DNA of 64,000 bases from Asaia krungthepensis NRIC 0535. Lineage in GTDB: Bacteria > Pseudomonadota > Alphaproteobacteria > Acetobacterales > Acetobacteraceae. Position 1 is the first letter of the stretch. Every line of letters begins with the position of its first letter. Location of the stretch: contig NZ_BAPV01000020.1 in assembly GCF_025995175.1 (NCBI RefSeq), positions 1-64,000 of the forward strand. The letters run 5' to 3'. Shown piece after piece: positions 1 to 8,155 of the stretch. The notes beneath the pieces are model-generated. The model did not search any database, was not told the origin of the DNA, and worked only from the letters and a program-made list of their open reading frames with translations. The translations under genes were made by a program, and so were the position numbers.

Positions 1-131
1 TCTTTCAGGCAGTGGCCGCGGCATCGTCCGCTGCGGTGAACGGGCTTTTAGACCCCACACCCACACCCGTCAACACCATTCTTCAAAAAAATGACATAAC
101 CCATCCGAAAAATGCATCAGGCCGAAAATGC
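1..131. other. Left edge, no gene recognised
   Basis: No convincing coding frame, RNA gene or promoter is visible between the window edge and the terminator at 132. The one frame that stays open runs straight through that terminator hairpin and antisense into the epimerase, so I do not accept it. The first 40 bases could be the tail of a gene outside the window. Confidence 0.4.
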
Positions 132-157
132 AAAAGGGAGGCTTGCGCCTCCCTTTT
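132..157. terminator. Bidirectional intrinsic terminator after the epimerase gene
   Basis: A perfect 11-bp stem (132-142 with 147-157) closes a four-base loop. A-tract and T-tract arms flank a GGGAGGC core, so it can work on either strand. It lies 13 bases beyond the stop of the minus-strand epimerase gene and would end that transcript. Confidence 0.85.
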
Positions 158-170
158 GTTTGAAACCCCG

Positions 171-1184
171 CTATTCCAGTGCCTGGGTCGACTCACAATC
201 GATCTCGTCGGACGTCTCGATTTTTTCGTAGTCACGGAACCATGCAACGAAACGTTTGACCCCTTCCTCGAGGCTGACCACGGGGCGCCATCCGGTCAGA
301 TTGGTCATCTTTTCGTGCGACGACCATGTGGCCTCGACATCGGACAAGGGACGACAGCGTGTTGTGATGACTGCCTTACGCCCTAGTTCCTGTTCAAGAA
401 GTGCAACCAGACGGCTCACTGCCGTGGGAGAATCGCTTCCAAGATTCAGCACCCTGGAAACGCCTTTTTCAGGTTCATTGGCAAGGGCGGCCAGAACGCC
501 AGAGACGATGTCATCGATATAAGTGAAGTCTCGCGCCAGGCCTTCACCTTCATAAAGCGTCAATGCCTTGCCTTCGGTGATCGCCCTCGCGAATTTATAA
601 TAAGCCATATCGGGGCGACCCCACGGGCCATAAGCCGTGAAGAAACGCAGTCCGGTCTGACGCAAACCGTAGAGATGCGCATAGGCATGAGCGGTCAGTT
701 CACCCGCACGCTTGGTCACGGCATAAAACGAGCCCGGACGATCGACCGCATCGCTTTCACGAAAGGGCATTGTCTCGTTCAGCCCGTACACCGAGGATGA
801 GGACGCGTAGACGATATGACGCAAGGTCGGCAGTTGTCTTGCCGCCTCCAGAAGCACGACATGCCCCATCATATTGGCGGTCACATAAGCGCAGGGATCG
901 GCCAACGAATAGCGAACCCCTGCCTGTGCTGCCAGATGAACGATATGGCTGATGTCAGGATGGTCGGCCAAAATCGCCTCGACGTCGTCACGACGACTCA
1001 GATCACCCTGACAGAAGATGAAACCAGGCTTCGACGCGAGCTGGGCGAGGCGATCTCGCTTGAGCTGGACGCTGTAATACGCGTTGAGGGAATCGAACCC
1101 GACCACCTGATGGCCCTGGCTCAGAAGCTGTTCGGCGACGTGATAGCCTACAAAGCCAGCTGCGCCTGTCAGGAAGATCTTCAT
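171..1184 (-). CDS. NAD-dependent epimerase, UDP-glucuronate 4-epimerase type
   Basis: This 337-residue protein is an extended short-chain dehydrogenase/reductase. The NAD-binding glycine motif TGAAGFVG is at residues 6-13. The catalytic Ser cluster lies near 128-131, and Tyr154 and Lys158 form the YxxxK pair. Overall layout (DSLNAYY after the first strand, YAVTKRAGE later) matches UDP-glucuronate or related UDP-sugar 4-epimerases, which supply galacturonate-type sugars for polysaccharide or LPS. Substrate assignment is by family resemblance only. It starts five bases after the DUF192 gene ends, so the two are probably co-transcribed. Confidence 0.85.
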   Translation of the reverse strand: MKIFLTGAAGFVGYHVAEQLLSQGHQVVGFDSLNAYYSVQLKRDRLAQLASKPGFIFCQGDLSRRDDVEAILADHPDISHIVHLAAQAGVRYSLADPCAYVTANMMGHVVLLEAARQLPTLRHIVYASSSSVYGLNETMPFRESDAVDRPGSFYAVTKRAGELTAHAYAHLYGLRQTGLRFFTAYGPWGRPDMAYYKFARAITEGKALTLYEGEGLARDFTYIDDIVSGVLAALANEPEKGVSRVLNLGSDSPTAVSRLVALLEQELGRKAVITTRCRPLSDVEATWSSHEKMTNLTGWRPVVSLEEGVKRFVAWFRDYEKIETSDEIDCESTQALE

Positions 1185-1189
1185 GACGC

Positions 1190-1687
1190 TCAGTGCGCCA
1201 CGACCAGCGCTTTGGACGTCACCTGATCCCCCACAACGATACCAGCTTTTTCCATCGCTCCCGCCGCCGTTTCCAGCACAGCTACAGACTCACCCTGTCC
1301 CGTCAGGCGACGCTCGCTGAACGGAACTGCCCTTTCCGCAATGGCTTGGATACGCCCATCGGAACCAATGAAAACGATATCGAGTGAAACGGGCGTGTCA
1401 TGCATCCACATGGCGGCGGCCTCGGGAGGGTTAAAAAGAAAGAGCATGCCTGCTCCGTCAGGCACGCTTGTACGCGCCATCTCACCGGCTTCCTTTTCCT
1501 TTTGCGTGCGGGCGATCTCGACTGTGAAATCATGCTTGGTGCCCTGACGATCGGTGATCGACAAAGGGGCTTTTTCAAGCACCACCTGAGCGGCGGCAGG
1601 CTTGGGCTCAGCGGCAAGGCTCGGGAGAATGGGCGCAGTAATAGCAAGGTTCGCCAGAAGCAGACCGCTTCGCAAAATCGTCTTCAT
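1190..1687 (-). CDS. Exported DUF192 family protein
   Basis: This is a 165-residue protein with an N-terminal signal peptide (basic start, hydrophobic run, cleavage near residues 24-26 after SLAAE). The mature part is a DUF192 domain, marked by ARTQKEKEAGEM, the GMLFLF strand and the MWMHDTP segment. The family is small, beta-rich and mostly periplasmic, with no settled function. The gene lies 17 bases downstream of the metallo-hydrolase gene and just upstream of the epimerase, which suggests one minus-strand transcript. Confidence 0.85.
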   Translation of the reverse strand: MKTILRSGLLLANLAITAPILPSLAAEPKPAAAQVVLEKAPLSITDRQGTKHDFTVEIARTQKEKEAGEMARTSVPDGAGMLFLFNPPEAAAMWMHDTPVSLDIVFIGSDGRIQAIAERAVPFSERRLTGQGESVAVLETAAGAMEKAGIVVGDQVTSKALVVAH

Positions 1688-1704
1688 GTCTGCACTCCCG
1701 CGTA

Positions 1705-2346
1705 TCAGATGAGAAAAGGGTTATTCTGTCTTTCTTCGCCGATCATCGTCGGCAGTCCATGCCCGGGCAGAACGATGAAATCATCAGGCAGAGAGAGCAA
1801 GCTGCGTTTGATCCCGGTGATCAGGGCCTGATGGTCGCCATAAGCGAAATCGGAGCGACCAACAACGCCACGGAACAACGTATCGCCCACAATGGCGAGT
1901 TTGTCGTCACGACTGATAAAAACGACATGGCCCGGCGTATGTCCGGGGCAATGCGCGACCTCTAGCGTCAGACCGGGCAGCGCAATGGTCTCACCGTCTT
2001 CTACGAACCTGTCGGGATGCGCATCCTGCAGATCATAAAGTCCGAAAGCCTGCGCCTGCTCGACAATGGAACGCAGCAGGAAATCGTCCCGCTTGTCGGG
2101 ACCGATCAAAGCAACGGGGGCATTCTGGCGTCTTGCAAGACCTTCACGGAGCGCATCGGCACCGCCAGCATGATCGAAATGCCCGTGCGTGAGCAGGATG
2201 GCATCGACCGTCAGCCCTTCGAGTACCTGCAGAAGCTCCGGCACATCGCCGCCCGGGTCAAAGACCACGGCGCGACCCGTCTCGGGATTTTCGAGCACCG
2301 TGCAGTTCTGGCGCAGGGGGGTCACCTTGACAGTGCGAGCGCGCAA
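1705..2346 (-). CDS. MBL-fold metallo-hydrolase, glyoxalase II-like
   Basis: This 213-residue metallo-beta-lactamase-fold protein carries the metal-binding signature HGHFDHAG at about residues 54-61. Further ligands are likely the histidine in HCPGHTPGH (near 133), the aspartate of VGDTLF and the histidine of PGHG. It resembles the YcbL/glyoxalase II-like hydrolases that act on thioesters such as S-lactoylglutathione. The start is TTG at 2346, chosen because AAGGAG sits about eight bases upstream and no better start lies near. It is the first gene of the minus-strand group with DUF192 and the epimerase. Confidence 0.85.
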   Translation of the reverse strand: MRARTVKVTPLRQNCTVLENPETGRAVVFDPGGDVPELLQVLEGLTVDAILLTHGHFDHAGGADALREGLARRQNAPVALIGPDKRDDFLLRSIVEQAQAFGLYDLQDAHPDRFVEDGETIALPGLTLEVAHCPGHTPGHVVFISRDDKLAIVGDTLFRGVVGRSDFAYGDHQALITGIKRSLLSLPDDFIVLPGHGLPTMIGEERQNNPFLI

Positions 2347-2540
2347 TCCGGCTACTCCTTTACTCTGGATGTCCTGTTATCGCAGGAAGGAAGTTTGAGG
2401 GCGCGATACCGCGACAGGGCTTCATATTCAAGCAATCATCCATCGTCACAGGATTGACCCCACGGACGCCCCGCATCAGAGTTCCGCCCATCCGAAGCAG
2501 GTAAGCCTGTGAGGAACCGTCAGGTTTTCAGGAGACGATC

Positions 2541-2891
2541 ATGAGCCGCATCATCCGCACCGAACCCAATCCCGTCATGTCCAAAGCCGTGGAATATCAC
2601 GGTTTCATCTTCACGCAGGGTGTGGTCGCCCGCAATCTCGACGCAGACTTCGACGCGCAGACCGCCGATGTCCTTGAACAGCTCGATATTCTGCTTGAGC
2701 AGCACGGCACCGATAATACCCGCATTCTGCAGGCCCAGATCTGGCTCAAGGATATCAGCGATCGTGACGCGCTGAATAAGCAGTGGACTGCCTGGCTGCC
2801 CAAGGAATCGGCTCCGGCGCGCGCGTGCGTTCAGGCAATTCTCGCCGATCCGCGCATGCTGGTCGAGATCATGCTGATCACGACCAAGTAA
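2541..2891 (+). CDS. RidA family protein
   Basis: This 116-residue single-domain protein is of the RidA (YjgF/YER057c/UK114) family. Members are trimers that hydrolyse reactive enamine/imine intermediates released by PLP enzymes, or act as related deaminases. The C-terminal segment ARACVQAILADPRMLVEI carries the conserved Arg (about residue 93) typical of the active subgroup. An AGGAG site lies about seven bases before the ATG. The gene appears monocistronic: a 9-bp inverted repeat follows it and the next gene has its own leader. Confidence 0.88.
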   Translation: MSRIIRTEPNPVMSKAVEYHGFIFTQGVVARNLDADFDAQTADVLEQLDILLEQHGTDNTRILQAQIWLKDISDRDALNKQWTAWLPKESAPARACVQAILADPRMLVEIMLITTK

Positions 2892-2902
2892 GGCCTCTTG
2901 AT

Positions 2903-2939
2903 CTTTCCCCGGGGCGTCACAAATTTTTCTCGGGGAAAG
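2903..2939. repeat. 9-bp inverted repeat downstream of the RidA gene
   Basis: The arms CTTTCCCCG (2903-2911) and CGGGGAAAG (2931-2939) are perfect complements around a 19-base loop. No T-tract follows, so this is at best a Rho-assisted or weak terminator, or a processing hairpin. Confidence 0.4.
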
Positions 2940-3037
2940 TTCATAAATTCGCCATGACTCCGCCTTACACGGGTTGCCAATTCGAGGTGAACTTAGTTAC
3001 CTAGAAGCAACACACAAAACGGGCGGATACGGAATCA

Positions 3038-3823
3038 ATGAACGTGAGACAGAAAAGTTGCCTCAGACTCCTCCGCAGGCCGATTTTTTCGTCTCTGACT
3101 GTTCTGTCAGTTTTGGTTGGGTCCGCGGTTCTGCCTTCAAAGGCTGAAGCCCGCCAGAAGAGTTCTCACAAACCTGCTATGCATAGCGTGCATGCCACGC
3201 ACCATGGTGTTGCCCGGCATAGCGTCGGCATTCACCAGACCCGCTTCACACCGCGCCGCCATCGCTCGGGCGGCCACGTGATCCAGTGTGTTGCCTATGC
3301 CAAAACCGCTTCCGATGTCGTGCTGAGCGGCAATGCCCGTGACTGGTGGGACAATTCCCGTGGTGTCTATGCGCGTGGTTCGGCCCCCGAACCGGGCTCG
3401 GTTCTGAACTTCCGTGCTATCCGGCGTATGCCCTACGGCCATGTCGCCGTGGTTCGCGCAGTTGAGGACAACCGGACGATCGTAATCGACCAGTCTCATT
3501 GGGCGCAGAACGGCATTGCGAAGAACGTGCGCGTCATCGACGTGTCCCCCAATAATGACTGGTCTGCCGTTCGCGTTGCGCTGAACAGCAAGACCGAAAC
3601 ATATGGCAGCATCTACCCCACTTATGGGTTCATCTATGGCCGTCCCGATGACGGTGTGATGATGGCCAATAATACGCCGGCGCCGGCCCATCGTTCCACA
3701 CGGTCGCATTCTGTTGAAACAGCGAGCTTCGATGCTCTTCAACATCCGATGAACTCGACCGAGGTGGCGGAGGCCCCGGAAGACGCTTTCGGGCTGGAAG
3801 GCCCCAGCCGTAACCTCCGCTGA
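3038..3823 (+). CDS. Secreted CHAP-domain protein, putative peptidoglycan amidase/peptidase
   Basis: The 261-residue protein has a basic N-terminus and a hydrophobic signal segment at about 15-37. A His-rich linker (45-80) precedes a CHAP domain. The nucleophile is probably Cys84 in QCVAYAK and the base His135 in GHVAVV. CHAP enzymes are amidases or endopeptidases that cut peptidoglycan peptides, so a role in cell-wall remodelling is inferred. The low-complexity tail after residue 205 has no recognised domain. An intrinsic terminator follows directly, so it is a single-gene transcript. Confidence 0.85.
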   Translation: MNVRQKSCLRLLRRPIFSSLTVLSVLVGSAVLPSKAEARQKSSHKPAMHSVHATHHGVARHSVGIHQTRFTPRRHRSGGHVIQCVAYAKTASDVVLSGNARDWWDNSRGVYARGSAPEPGSVLNFRAIRRMPYGHVAVVRAVEDNRTIVIDQSHWAQNGIAKNVRVIDVSPNNDWSAVRVALNSKTETYGSIYPTYGFIYGRPDDGVMMANNTPAPAHRSTRSHSVETASFDALQHPMNSTEVAEAPEDAFGLEGPSRNLR

Positions 3824-3849
3824 GCATCAGCGCAGCTTGTTGCCCCTGA

Positions 3850-3878
3850 GGCGGCCCGGAAACGGGTCGCCTTTTTTT
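3850..3878 (+). terminator. Intrinsic terminator of the CHAP gene
   Basis: A GC-rich stem (3850-3858 with 3863-3871) with a GAAA loop is followed by seven T residues. It sits 27 bases after the CHAP stop codon. Confidence 0.9.
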
Positions 3879-3921
3879 GTTCCCTGAGGCTGATCTCGTG
3901 AGAAACCGAGGCTTGAGAATT

Positions 3922-4380
3922 TCAGGGGCGGGCGGCGCGATGATACGGATGGCCCGCACTGATGGCGCGCGCGCGGTAGATCTGTTCGGCCAGGAGTAGT
4001 CTGACAATCATATGCGGCCAGGTCATGCGCCCGAAAGACAGACGCGAATCGGCCCGATCAATCACGCTGGCCTCCAGCCCCTCGGCACCGCCAATGACAA
4101 AGGTCACTTGCTTGCCTGTCGCGAGCCAGGACTCGAGCATGGTGGAAAATTGTTGTGAGTCGGGTGACGCCCCGCCCTCGTCAAGGGCGACAACAATGCC
4201 TCCCTCCGGGCAGGCTGCCAGAATGGCGGCGGCATCCTTGCGACGGATCTCCAGCGCGCTCCCGCGCGATTCGGCGATCTCGATCAGATCGATTTTCGGG
4301 CGGGTGCGTTCGACATAGCGGTCGAACAGCTCCCGCTCCGGCCCTCTCTTCAGGCGACCTACAGCAACGATACGGATCAT
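3922..4380 (-). CDS. rlmH: 23S rRNA (pseudouridine1915-N3)-methyltransferase RlmH
   Basis: At 152 residues this matches the usual RlmH length. RlmH is a SPOUT-class methyltransferase that methylates pseudouridine 1915 in 23S rRNA helix 69 using S-adenosylmethionine. The signature VIGGAEG (near 96-102) and the C-terminal LSFGRMTWPHMIVRLLLAEQIYRA segment form the trefoil-knot cofactor site. It follows rsfS by six bases, the classic nadD-rsfS-rlmH order, so it is the last gene of this operon. Confidence 0.95.
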   Translation of the reverse strand: MIRIVAVGRLKRGPERELFDRYVERTRPKIDLIEIAESRGSALEIRRKDAAAILAACPEGGIVVALDEGGASPDSQQFSTMLESWLATGKQVTFVIGGAEGLEASVIDRADSRLSFGRMTWPHMIVRLLLAEQIYRARAISAGHPYHRAARP

Positions 4381-4386
4381 GCGGGA

Positions 4387-4963
4387 TCAGAGATCCGTCG
4401 TATCCGCGTCGTCGGTTGCGCTGTCATCCAGATCCTTGCCCCACATGCGCTCAAGCGCGTAAAGCGCACGGCTTTCCGGCTTGAACAGGTGCACAACGAT
4501 ATCGCCGGTGTCGAGCAGCACCCAATCCGTGCCATTCGCGCCTTCGATGGTGATGCGCTTGATGCCGATCTCGTTCAGCTTGTCTTCGATGTGCGACGCC
4601 ATGGCTGCAATCTGGCGATCGGCAATACCGGTTGCGACGACCATATGATCGGCAAAGCTGGCACGACCGCGCAGGTCGAGGGTCACGATATCCTCGGCCT
4701 TGTCTTCATCAAGACTCGTCGTGATGACGACCAGCGCCTTTTCGACCAGTTCGCGCTTTGCACCCTCACGCGGAGCGGTACGCGTCTTGCGCGGTCCGGC
4801 GGCGGCTGCCTTTTTGCGCGGCGTTCCGGCAGTTTTCAGGGTTGCAGTAGCCTCGCCCGTGGCGAGTGTGGTCTTGGTCTCACCAGCGGACGCGCGGCTG
4901 CGACGGGCTGGGGTGGTCGTCTCGTCGGACGGTTTTCTGGCGATGGCTCGACACTCCGGTCAT
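4387..4963 (-). CDS. rsfS: Ribosome silencing factor RsfS; start or frame unresolved
   Basis: RsfS binds ribosomal protein uL14 and blocks subunit joining under starvation. The conserved domain is clear: LVEKALVVITTSLDEDKAEDIV, then the GRASFADHMVVATG core and the C-terminal WVLLDTGDIVVHLF. The reading frame is open from the nadD stop (4960-4962) but offers no ATG or TTG. The only GTG, at 4684-4686, lies inside the domain and would delete its first helix. An ATG at 4963 overlaps the nadD stop as ATGA, the style used widely here. It enters the RsfS frame only if one base is skipped, for example in the AAAA run at 4934-4937. Either a sequencing error or frameshift, or an unusual start (ATC 4944 or CTG 4839), is implied. 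The extension is Ala/Lys/Thr/Arg-rich. The product itself is confident. Confidence 0.8.
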
Positions 4964-5586
4964 GGCATTAGAGAGAGCGCGGCGGGATAGTTTCCAGAAT
5001 CCCTCAACGCTGTCGCTGATATACCGTTTTGCGGCGCCGGAAGAAAAGCCCAGACACCACCTTTCGAGCGTGAGAGAATCGGTCCATGCCTTGCTGGCAC
5101 GCGCAAATGGCTCAGTGCGTGGGTGGCTTTGCCCGAAAGCGCGGTTCGATTGCTGCCAGGGCGCGGCACCACCGCCATCGGCACATGCAGCGCCAGATCA
5201 TGCCAGCGGCGCCAACGTGTCAACGTTGCCAGGCTGTCTGCTCCCATCAGCCAGACGAACCGTGCATTGGGGAATCGCAACCTGAGCAGGGCAATGGTCT
5301 CGACCGTATAGCGCTTGTTCAGACGCGCCTCGATATCGGTCGCGATGATACGACGTCCATCGGCCAGAGCGCGCGCCGAATCGAGCCGGTTCTCGAACGG
5401 TGCCATGCCGGCTTTCGGCTTGAGCGGATTTCCAGGCGAGACCATGAGCCAGACCTGGTCGAGTCGCAGATGGGTCAGGGCATAGCGTGCAAGCTGGAGA
5501 TGGCCCGCATGGGCAGGGTTGAAGGACCCGCCCAACAAACCGATCGAAATCGCGCGCCCATCCCCGTATTTCGGAATTTGCGGCAC
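4960..5586 (-). CDS. nadD: Nicotinate-nucleotide adenylyltransferase NadD
   Basis: This 208-residue nucleotidyltransferase transfers AMP from ATP to nicotinate mononucleotide in NAD synthesis. The N-terminal GGSFNPAHAGHLQLA motif (about residues 19-33) holds the HxGH ATP site. WLMGADSLATLTRWRRW and the late ISATALRD segment (the ISxTxxR motif) complete the active site. The start is GTG at 5586, one base after the proA stop, so coupling with proA is likely. The downstream rsfS and rlmH genes complete a common operon. Confidence 0.93.
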   Translation of the reverse strand: MPQIPKYGDGRAISIGLLGGSFNPAHAGHLQLARYALTHLRLDQVWLMVSPGNPLKPKAGMAPFENRLDSARALADGRRIIATDIEARLNKRYTVETIALLRLRFPNARFVWLMGADSLATLTRWRRWHDLALHVPMAVVPRPGSNRTALSGKATHALSHLRVPARHGPILSRSKGGVWAFLPAPQNGISATALRDSGNYPAALSLMP

Positions 5587-5587
5587 G

Positions 5588-6847
5588 TCAGGGGCGCGTC
5601 TGCCCGGTGCCCCGCACCTCGTAACGGAAAGTCGTCAGCTGCTCCAACCCTACCGGACCCCGCGCGTGGATCTTTCCGGTTGCGATGCCGATCTCGGCCC
5701 CGAAACCGAATTCGCCCCCGTCACAGAACTGCGTCGAGGCATTCCACATCACCACCGCGCTATCGGTCCCGTTCAGGAAACGCTCAGCGACGGCTGCGTT
5801 TTCCGTGATGATCGCCTCGGTATGACCGCTCCCGTAGCGCGCAATATGGGCGAGTGCCGCATCCACGTCCGCAACCACGGCGACGGAAAGACGGGCATCG
5901 AGCCATTCCGTCGCGAAATCGTCGGAAGTCGCGGGCTCGAGGTCATGCACGATACTGCGGGCCGTTTCATCGCCCAAAATCGCACATCCGAGTGCGTGAA
6001 GGTCCTGTACCAGCACCGGCAGCAACGATTCGGCGATCGCGTCGTCGATCAGCAACGTCTCCGTCGCCCCGCAAATGCCGGTGCGGCGCATCTTGGCGTT
6101 AGCCAGGATTTCACGCGCCATGCCAATATCGGCATCGCGGTGGATATAGGTGTGGCACAGCCCATCCGCATGGGCGAGCACAGGCACGCGTGCCTCGCGC
6201 TGCACGCGCTCCACCAGGGATTTGCCGCCGCGCGGGATGATCATGTCGATCTCTCCTGCCGCGCCCAGCATCGAGGCGACATGGGCACGATCGGCGTCGG
6301 GTACGATCTGCACGCAATCGCGGGACAGCCCGGCTTGCTCCAGCCCCTGCTGGATACAGGACTGGATGCACCGCGCCGAATTGAGGCTCTCCGAGCCCCC
6401 ACGCAGAATCACGGCGTTACCCGATTTGATGCAGAGCCCCGCAGCATCGGCTCCAACATTGGGTCGACTCTCATAAATCATGCCGATTACACCCAGGGGG
6501 GTGGCGACTCGGCGGATGTTCAGTCCGTTGGGGCGTGTCCATTCGGACAATACCCGCCCTACAGGGTCAGGCAGCATAGCGATGGATTCGAGACCTTTGG
6601 CCATGGATTCGATGCGCGCGGGGGTGAGCGTCAACCGATCAATGAAAGCGGCGCTCGCCTTGGAAGACGCCACATCGCGCGCATTGGCCACGAGAATATC
6701 GGCAGCATGATCGCGCAGCGCGGCCGCTGCTGCGCGCAGGGCTTCATTCCTCTGGCCGTCCGGCGCAATGGCAAGAAGGCGTGCCGCCGCGCGCGCTGGT
6801 CCGGTCAGGGCCTTGAAATCGGACGGGCTCGTTGCGGCTTCCATCAT
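5588..6847 (-). CDS. proA: Glutamate-5-semialdehyde dehydrogenase ProA
   Basis: At 419 residues this is full length. ProA reduces gamma-glutamyl phosphate to glutamate-5-semialdehyde with NADPH, the second step of proline synthesis. It has the aldehyde dehydrogenase fold; the catalytic Cys is Cys259 in RTGICGATE, and PLGVIGMIYESRPN (117-130) is a family signature. Two adjacent ATGs exist; the first has AGGAG five bases upstream. The partner proB is not in this window, while proC lies at 26050. The gene heads the proA-nadD-rsfS-rlmH run. Confidence 0.95.
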   Translation of the reverse strand: MMEAATSPSDFKALTGPARAAARLLAIAPDGQRNEALRAAAAALRDHAADILVANARDVASSKASAAFIDRLTLTPARIESMAKGLESIAMLPDPVGRVLSEWTRPNGLNIRRVATPLGVIGMIYESRPNVGADAAGLCIKSGNAVILRGGSESLNSARCIQSCIQQGLEQAGLSRDCVQIVPDADRAHVASMLGAAGEIDMIIPRGGKSLVERVQREARVPVLAHADGLCHTYIHRDADIGMAREILANAKMRRTGICGATETLLIDDAIAESLLPVLVQDLHALGCAILGDETARSIVHDLEPATSDDFATEWLDARLSVAVVADVDAALAHIARYGSGHTEAIITENAAVAERFLNGTDSAVVMWNASTQFCDGGEFGFGAEIGIATGKIHARGPVGLEQLTTFRYEVRGTGQTRP

Positions 6848-6919
6848 GCATTCTCCTGTGTGCGATGCATTTGCTGTGCCTTCCGGGACCAGGCCCGCGT
6901 AAGGACGATCAGCTATGTA

Positions 6920-8074
6920 TCACTCCTGCACAGCTTGAAAAGATCGCCCCATGGCCAGGCTGGCCGCGACATTGCGTGCGCAGCGCTGAAGGGCAGGCGC
7001 AGCCTGACTGAAGGCCTCTTCCAATGTGCAGGGTCGATCGAGACTGCTGAACAGCGCTCCGAACCCGGTTTCAAAGAGGGTTTCATGCCCTTCACCCAGC
7101 GTTCCGGCAAACGCGATGACCGGCTTACCCGCGGCTCTGGCCAGACTGGCCACGGCCTGCGGTGCCTTGCCCTGCGACGTCTGACGATCCAGCCTTCCCT
7201 CTCCTGTGATGACAAGATCCATGGTGGGCATCATCTTTTCGAGACCGAGAAGCCGCGCCACCGCTTCCGAGCCTGGAACGAGCCTCGCACCGCACAGGCC
7301 AACTAACCCGAGTCCTGCACCGCCAGCCGCGCCAATTCCCTCAACATTGGAGAGATCGCGCCCGCACTCGGCCTGAACCAGGCTCGCCAATCGCGCCAAC
7401 GCCCCGTTCAGGATAGGAATCATGGCTGCGGTCGCCCCTTTCTGGGGACCGAATACCGCGGCCGCGCCCTCGTCTCCCAATAGCGGGGCAGTCACATCGC
7501 AGAGAATCTCGATGCTGCATTCGGCAAGGCGCGGATCGAGACCTTCGGGATGAAGCGAAAAGACAGCGCCTAACGGCCCACCGCCTTGCGCGATTTCACG
7601 GCCCTGCAGATCGCGCAATGAAACGCCAAGCGCCTGAAGCATACCCGCGCCCCCATCGCAGGTTGCACTTCCCCCGAGTGCAAGGACGAGGCGACGACAC
7701 CCCAGATCGAGGGCAGCGCGTATGATCTCGCCCACACCCTGAGTGGTGGTGAAAAGCGGTGTGCGTGACTCGGGAGGCACTTGTGCGAGACCGGCTGCTT
7801 CAGCCAGTTCGATCAGCGCCGTACGACCCTCATCGAGCACGGCAAACCGTGCTGCAACGGGCAGGCCGAGAGGGCCGCAGACCATTCGTGTTTCAAGATG
7901 ACCGCCAAGAACCCGCGCCATGAGAGAGGCAGTGCCTTCTCCCCCATCCGCCATGGGATAGCCGTGATAGCGCGCTTCAGGGAAAATTGACGAAAACCCG
8001 GTGATGATCGCCTGCACCACAGCCTCGGCTGTCAGGCTTTCCTTGAACGAGTCACAGGCAACGAGAATATCCAT
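6920..8074 (-). CDS. Glycerate kinase, GarK/GlxK type
   Basis: The 384-residue protein belongs to glycerate kinase family 1, which phosphorylates D-glycerate, usually to 2-phosphoglycerate. Signatures are the start DILVACDSFKESLTAEAV, the MADGGEGT motif (near residues 41-48), and GGSATCDGGAGMLQALG. The start is placed at the ATG at 8074, where homologous sequence begins; an upstream in-frame start at 8128 would add 18 unlikely residues. It stands between proA and ychF with gaps on both sides, so it may be transcribed alone. It would feed glyoxylate- or hydroxypyruvate-derived glycerate into glycolysis. Confidence 0.9.
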   Translation of the reverse strand: MDILVACDSFKESLTAEAVVQAIITGFSSIFPEARYHGYPMADGGEGTASLMARVLGGHLETRMVCGPLGLPVAARFAVLDEGRTALIELAEAAGLAQVPPESRTPLFTTTQGVGEIIRAALDLGCRRLVLALGGSATCDGGAGMLQALGVSLRDLQGREIAQGGGPLGAVFSLHPEGLDPRLAECSIEILCDVTAPLLGDEGAAAVFGPQKGATAAMIPILNGALARLASLVQAECGRDLSNVEGIGAAGGAGLGLVGLCGARLVPGSEAVARLLGLEKMMPTMDLVITGEGRLDRQTSQGKAPQAVASLARAAGKPVIAFAGTLGEGHETLFETGFGALFSSLDRPCTLEEAFSQAAPALQRCARNVAASLAMGRSFQAVQE

Positions 8075-8155
8075 GGGCGCCTCGGGTATAACGCCCCTAT
8101 CTTCCACATGCCGCGCCGATCGGGTCAAGTCCCGGCGCGCGGCTGGGCAGACCGC

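Noticed and set aside
1-131. Plus-strand gene fragment at the left edge
   Set aside because: Two of the three frames stop within 100 bases and the third reads through the terminator and antisense to the epimerase.
2903-2939. Strong intrinsic terminator after RidA
   Set aside because: The inverted repeat is good but lacks a T-tail and has a large loop. I kept it as a repeat only.
5519-7306. Long open plus-strand frame (595 codons) opposite nadD and proA
   Set aside because: It runs antisense to well-supported nadD and proA. It has no family-like motifs and reflects GC-rich codon bias on the opposite strand.
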